Assembly (NCBI GenBank): GCA_030770545.1
Contig: CM061098.1
Span: forward strand, 8,873,501-8,937,500
Origin: Macropodus opercularis
Lineage: Eukaryota; Chordata; Actinopteri; Anabantiformes; Osphronemidae
Direction: 5' to 3'
DNA length: 64,000 nucleotides
A program made the position numbers and the translations under genes. This document shows, piece after piece, positions 60,951 to 64,000 of the stretch. The notes under the pieces are model-generated. The model had not been told where the DNA came from. It saw nothing but the letters and a program-made list of their open reading frames with translations, and made no database searches. Every line of letters starts with the position of its first letter. Position 1 is the stretch's first letter.

Positions 60951-63900
60951 GTAAGTGTTCAGCAGCCTGAGTGCAAGGACACCCGACCTCTGGCTGGAGG
61001 ATGCTGCAGCGGCCCCACGCATGTCGCCGTGGGGTGTGGTTGGCGAGCGGGCAGGCAGGCTGTGCAGTGTGATGGCGCTCTCTCCGGCAGCACTCGCCCC
61101 TTTAATCTGTGGTCTGACAGCTCATTAGAGAGCTGGTCACATCCCATTAAGCCATGCCAGCTATCCAGCATGTACCCGTTCACCAGGGCAGACCCGAGCC
61201 ATGCGGTACCCAGCCCGTCTGCTGTTATCACTGACGGGGACCCTGAAAGTCATAACGGATCTGCTGCTGTAGCAAACAGCCAACATGTGCTGCACACTCA
61301 CTCCTGTGTGATCAGCCTGCTCAGGGCGTGCCACCAGAACTTTGATGCATGCTGTGGATCATAGTGGAAAAATGCTTGTGACTGAGCAAAACTTGGGGTC
61401 GCAGTGTTTTTGTAACATCCCAGTATTTCTCTGCTGTTTCCATCTTTATTGACTCTTCATTCATAATCCAATGTCATACGGCTGCCTTACTTAAACGTAA
61501 CACTTGAAATAATGTGCTGCTACCAGTGTAGTCACACATTTATGCCTCTATTGGACTTGATCCCTTATTTATAATCCATTTATGAAAACATACAGGGCCA
61601 TAGATTTCTGATGTGGACTGTAGGTAAATGAATATGTGTACTGTGCATTAATGGGCATGTGTAAACCAGACATACACTAACCGTAGATATACACTCACTG
61701 GCCACTTTAGTGCATTAATTAATCTTTTGGTCTCCCTGTTAACGTAAATGAGGGAACACTCTCTAATATAATCTATGATCTTGCTGCCCAGTTTGGCCTC
61801 AGTAATAAACACATCTACATAGGTGCAGGCAACAATTACAGGCTGCCAGAAACCATGTAACTGCTTAGACATATGTGTGTGTGACAGACCCAAAGCTAAG
61901 CGCAACTTACTGTTTGTCTTTGGTGTCTGTAACTTGTAGCCATTCAGTTGACATGGTAATTGTAGTGCATACTAGTGATGCACTTGGCTGAGTTACTAAG
62001 CTGCTCAGTGGGATCTTTAGGAGTATCTGTACATTCTGACAGTCCAAAGTCTGTTGCTGGCATGTCTATAAGGACTCTTAAGTAATTCTACAAGGCACTG
62101 TCACGTGTGTGCAGTATAAACATCTTCTGTCCGCACCCTCGCTATTGATTTTACTATAGTCCTAAGGTGAGCAGACTTTGTTTGCTGCTCTTTTATGTAT
62201 TTATTGGGTCTGCATGTTTTACTGTAGTCTAGTTAATGTGTGACACGTGTGTGTTTGTGTGTGTGGGCTGTCTGGCATTGAGGTGGTCCATCTGTAGGGT
62301 TTTAATAAGATGGTGGACTTTACAAAGACATCTGTCTACTCGCCATCTTGTACTGTGCTACTTAATTTAGAAGCTACTGTAGAAAAACGTAAACATACTA
62401 TAAACATTAAAGATTCTGCTCTACAGGCAGAAACTGCAAGAGCCAATGAAGGCTTAATGTGCCCAGTTTCTATTCTTGATGGTATATCTTGTGAAAGCGT
62501 GAATGGTATTATTGGCATCTTCAGTAAATATCTGAGAGTGAATGGCATTTTGATGCATAACCTGTAACCACCTTAGTGGGGCAGCGAAAGCTAACGTCCC
62601 CTGCAGCAGGGTTTCACTGCAAGCTGTCATCATCTTGAACTGCTCTGATCTGCGCTGGCTACCTCCCCAGTGGTTTCCCTAAGTTGTTTGGGTTTCAGAC
62701 CAATCTTCTGTCAGAAATAGTTCACAGATGTTGCTGTGAAAGCGTTACAGCCTCCTTGTTTTAATTAACGTAGGCTTGATGGAAGTTGTGAAGTGTGATA
62801 AATTGGGAACTCTCATATTATAAGTTGTGGAGGACAAAACAACGTTCATTAGAAGATGCAGGTGAAGCAAAGAGTAATTTACAACTATGCTGACAATAGA
62901 TTTAGGCCTAAATCAACACACTGATGTAATCAATTGAATGTATCATCTAGATACATATAGGGTTATAATATTAAATAATCCTCTACTACTTTAACCTTGG
63001 TTTTAGTTATTATAGAACATTTAGAAAAGTTAACTGTGTGAGCTGTTATTTAGTCACTTTTAAATTTACTTGATATGCTACATTTCAATTTCTCAACTAA
63101 AAGGCAAAATGTAACAACCACTACAGGTACTAACCAGCTCATGTAACCTAACACCAAAGAAGAGGGATTTCCTGAGCCAGTTACAAAACTACCTCTGTTT
63201 GCCACACTTTATTTAGCCTGTTCTGAAAGAGTCGTTATTTCGACATCAGTGAGTAGAAATTAGGTTGTGCTGCTTTACTATTCCTGTGCTGTATTAGTGT
63301 AGATGGACTGATTCTACAGATGAATTTTTGGTCAGAAGCTACAGCGATTAGCTTAAATGTGACACTACTATACTACTACTACTATGCTCGTATGTGATTT
63401 CACTCTTGCGTGTTTCAGAGCCACATCCACTGCCTTTAAAAAGGCCTTGAAGTGAAACATTTTATTACTTATTACTTCACGTTGAATACTTTAAAACTTT
63501 GAATCAAAGTTTGTACAGGATTTGGATGATGGAGTTAATGATACACTGTTTATATGTGATTTTAATGGTTATGGCCTGCACTGGCTTTTGTTTGCTTCTG
63601 TGAACACTGAAGTTGCTTGATCACTTTTTTATTATACCCCTATAAACTGTTCCAGTTTCCAATATAACATGTTTTTCCATCAACTACAGTATAAACTTTC
63701 CAAGGGAGCTAATAGCTGCCACTTTGAGTTGATAATTATATATATTTGTGCCAGGACACAGCTTGGTCTGAAGTCAAATGTGAACCTTTTGCATGTGAAA
63801 TATACAGTATATGAAGTATTTTAGACCAGTAGTTCTGTAGTGATGCAGGCAAAGTTTACAAATGTGATCTAAGCTGTGATCTAAAATGTATATAAAAAAA

Positions 63901-64000
63901 AAAGACCTAAAAACTAGCATTCATTCAAGGTCACGAGGTTACATCCAGATGTTGATCATATGCGTACTCAAACGTACTTCTAAGAAAAATTCATGAAGCT
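60951..64000. other. probable intron beyond the CpG-rich region
   Basis: About 3 kb without a supportable exon, consistent with the first intron of the gene starting at about 60 kb and continuing past the window. Only a short repeat fragment near 61.7 kb stands out. Confidence 0.4.
61691..61709. repeat. short dispersed-repeat terminus
   Basis: ACACTCACTGGCCACTTTA matches, from memory, the end of a repeat frequent in fish genomes. The sequence beyond it does not continue the element, so this is a fragment at best. Confidence 0.35.

Overview
The window looks like a ray-finned (teleost, probably percomorph) fish nuclear genome. Genes are split into exons with consensus GT/AG junctions. A fish-type dispersed repeat and many (CA)n or trinucleotide microsatellites are present. 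Three genes are unmistakable vertebrate orthologues: mif, ppp2r2c and wfs1. No prokaryotic operons, tRNA, rRNA or CRISPR structures were seen. Exon models were built by hand from splice sites and reading phase. Each complete model sums to a whole number of codons.

Left part (1-14.2 kb). The 5' end of an unrecognised minus-strand gene runs off the left edge (exons 1744-1827 and 1066-1335). A complete six-exon TRIM-type E3 ubiquitin ligase (RING, B-box2, coiled coil, PRY-SPRY) lies on the minus strand at 5062-8483. Two tandem plus-strand secreted endonuclease-like genes (ENDOD1 family) follow. The first (10672-11891) is intact. The second (12917-13990) has the same exon plan but carries an in-frame stop just before its catalytic motif.

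Middle part (14.6-28.3 kb). Three C2H2 zinc-finger genes share one N-terminal helical module and a phase-1 intron after it: znfA (minus, 14675-18102), znfB (plus, 21422-24104) and znfC (plus, 26119-28065). The three-exon mif gene (19126-19831) sits between znfA and znfB, head-to-head with znfA.

Right part (28-64 kb). ppp2r2c, a PP2A B55-gamma regulatory subunit, is on the plus strand at 34453-47506 and has a splice-compatible alternative first exon at 37067-37148. wfs1 (wolframin) is on the minus strand at 50361-55319, tail-to-tail with ppp2r2c. This order and orientation matches human 4p16.1. There the next gene beyond wfs1, head-to-head with it, is JAKMIP1, so the CpG-rich segment at about 60.0-60.95 kb is proposed as the jakmip1 promoter with non-coding first exons. 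No jakmip1 coding sequence is visible.

I found no convincing new molecular system. The points most worth checking are the alternative ppp2r2c first exon, overlapping upstream ORFs on ppp2r2c and wfs1, the nonsense codon in the second endonuclease gene, the zinc-finger trio around mif, and the purine-rich znfA intron.
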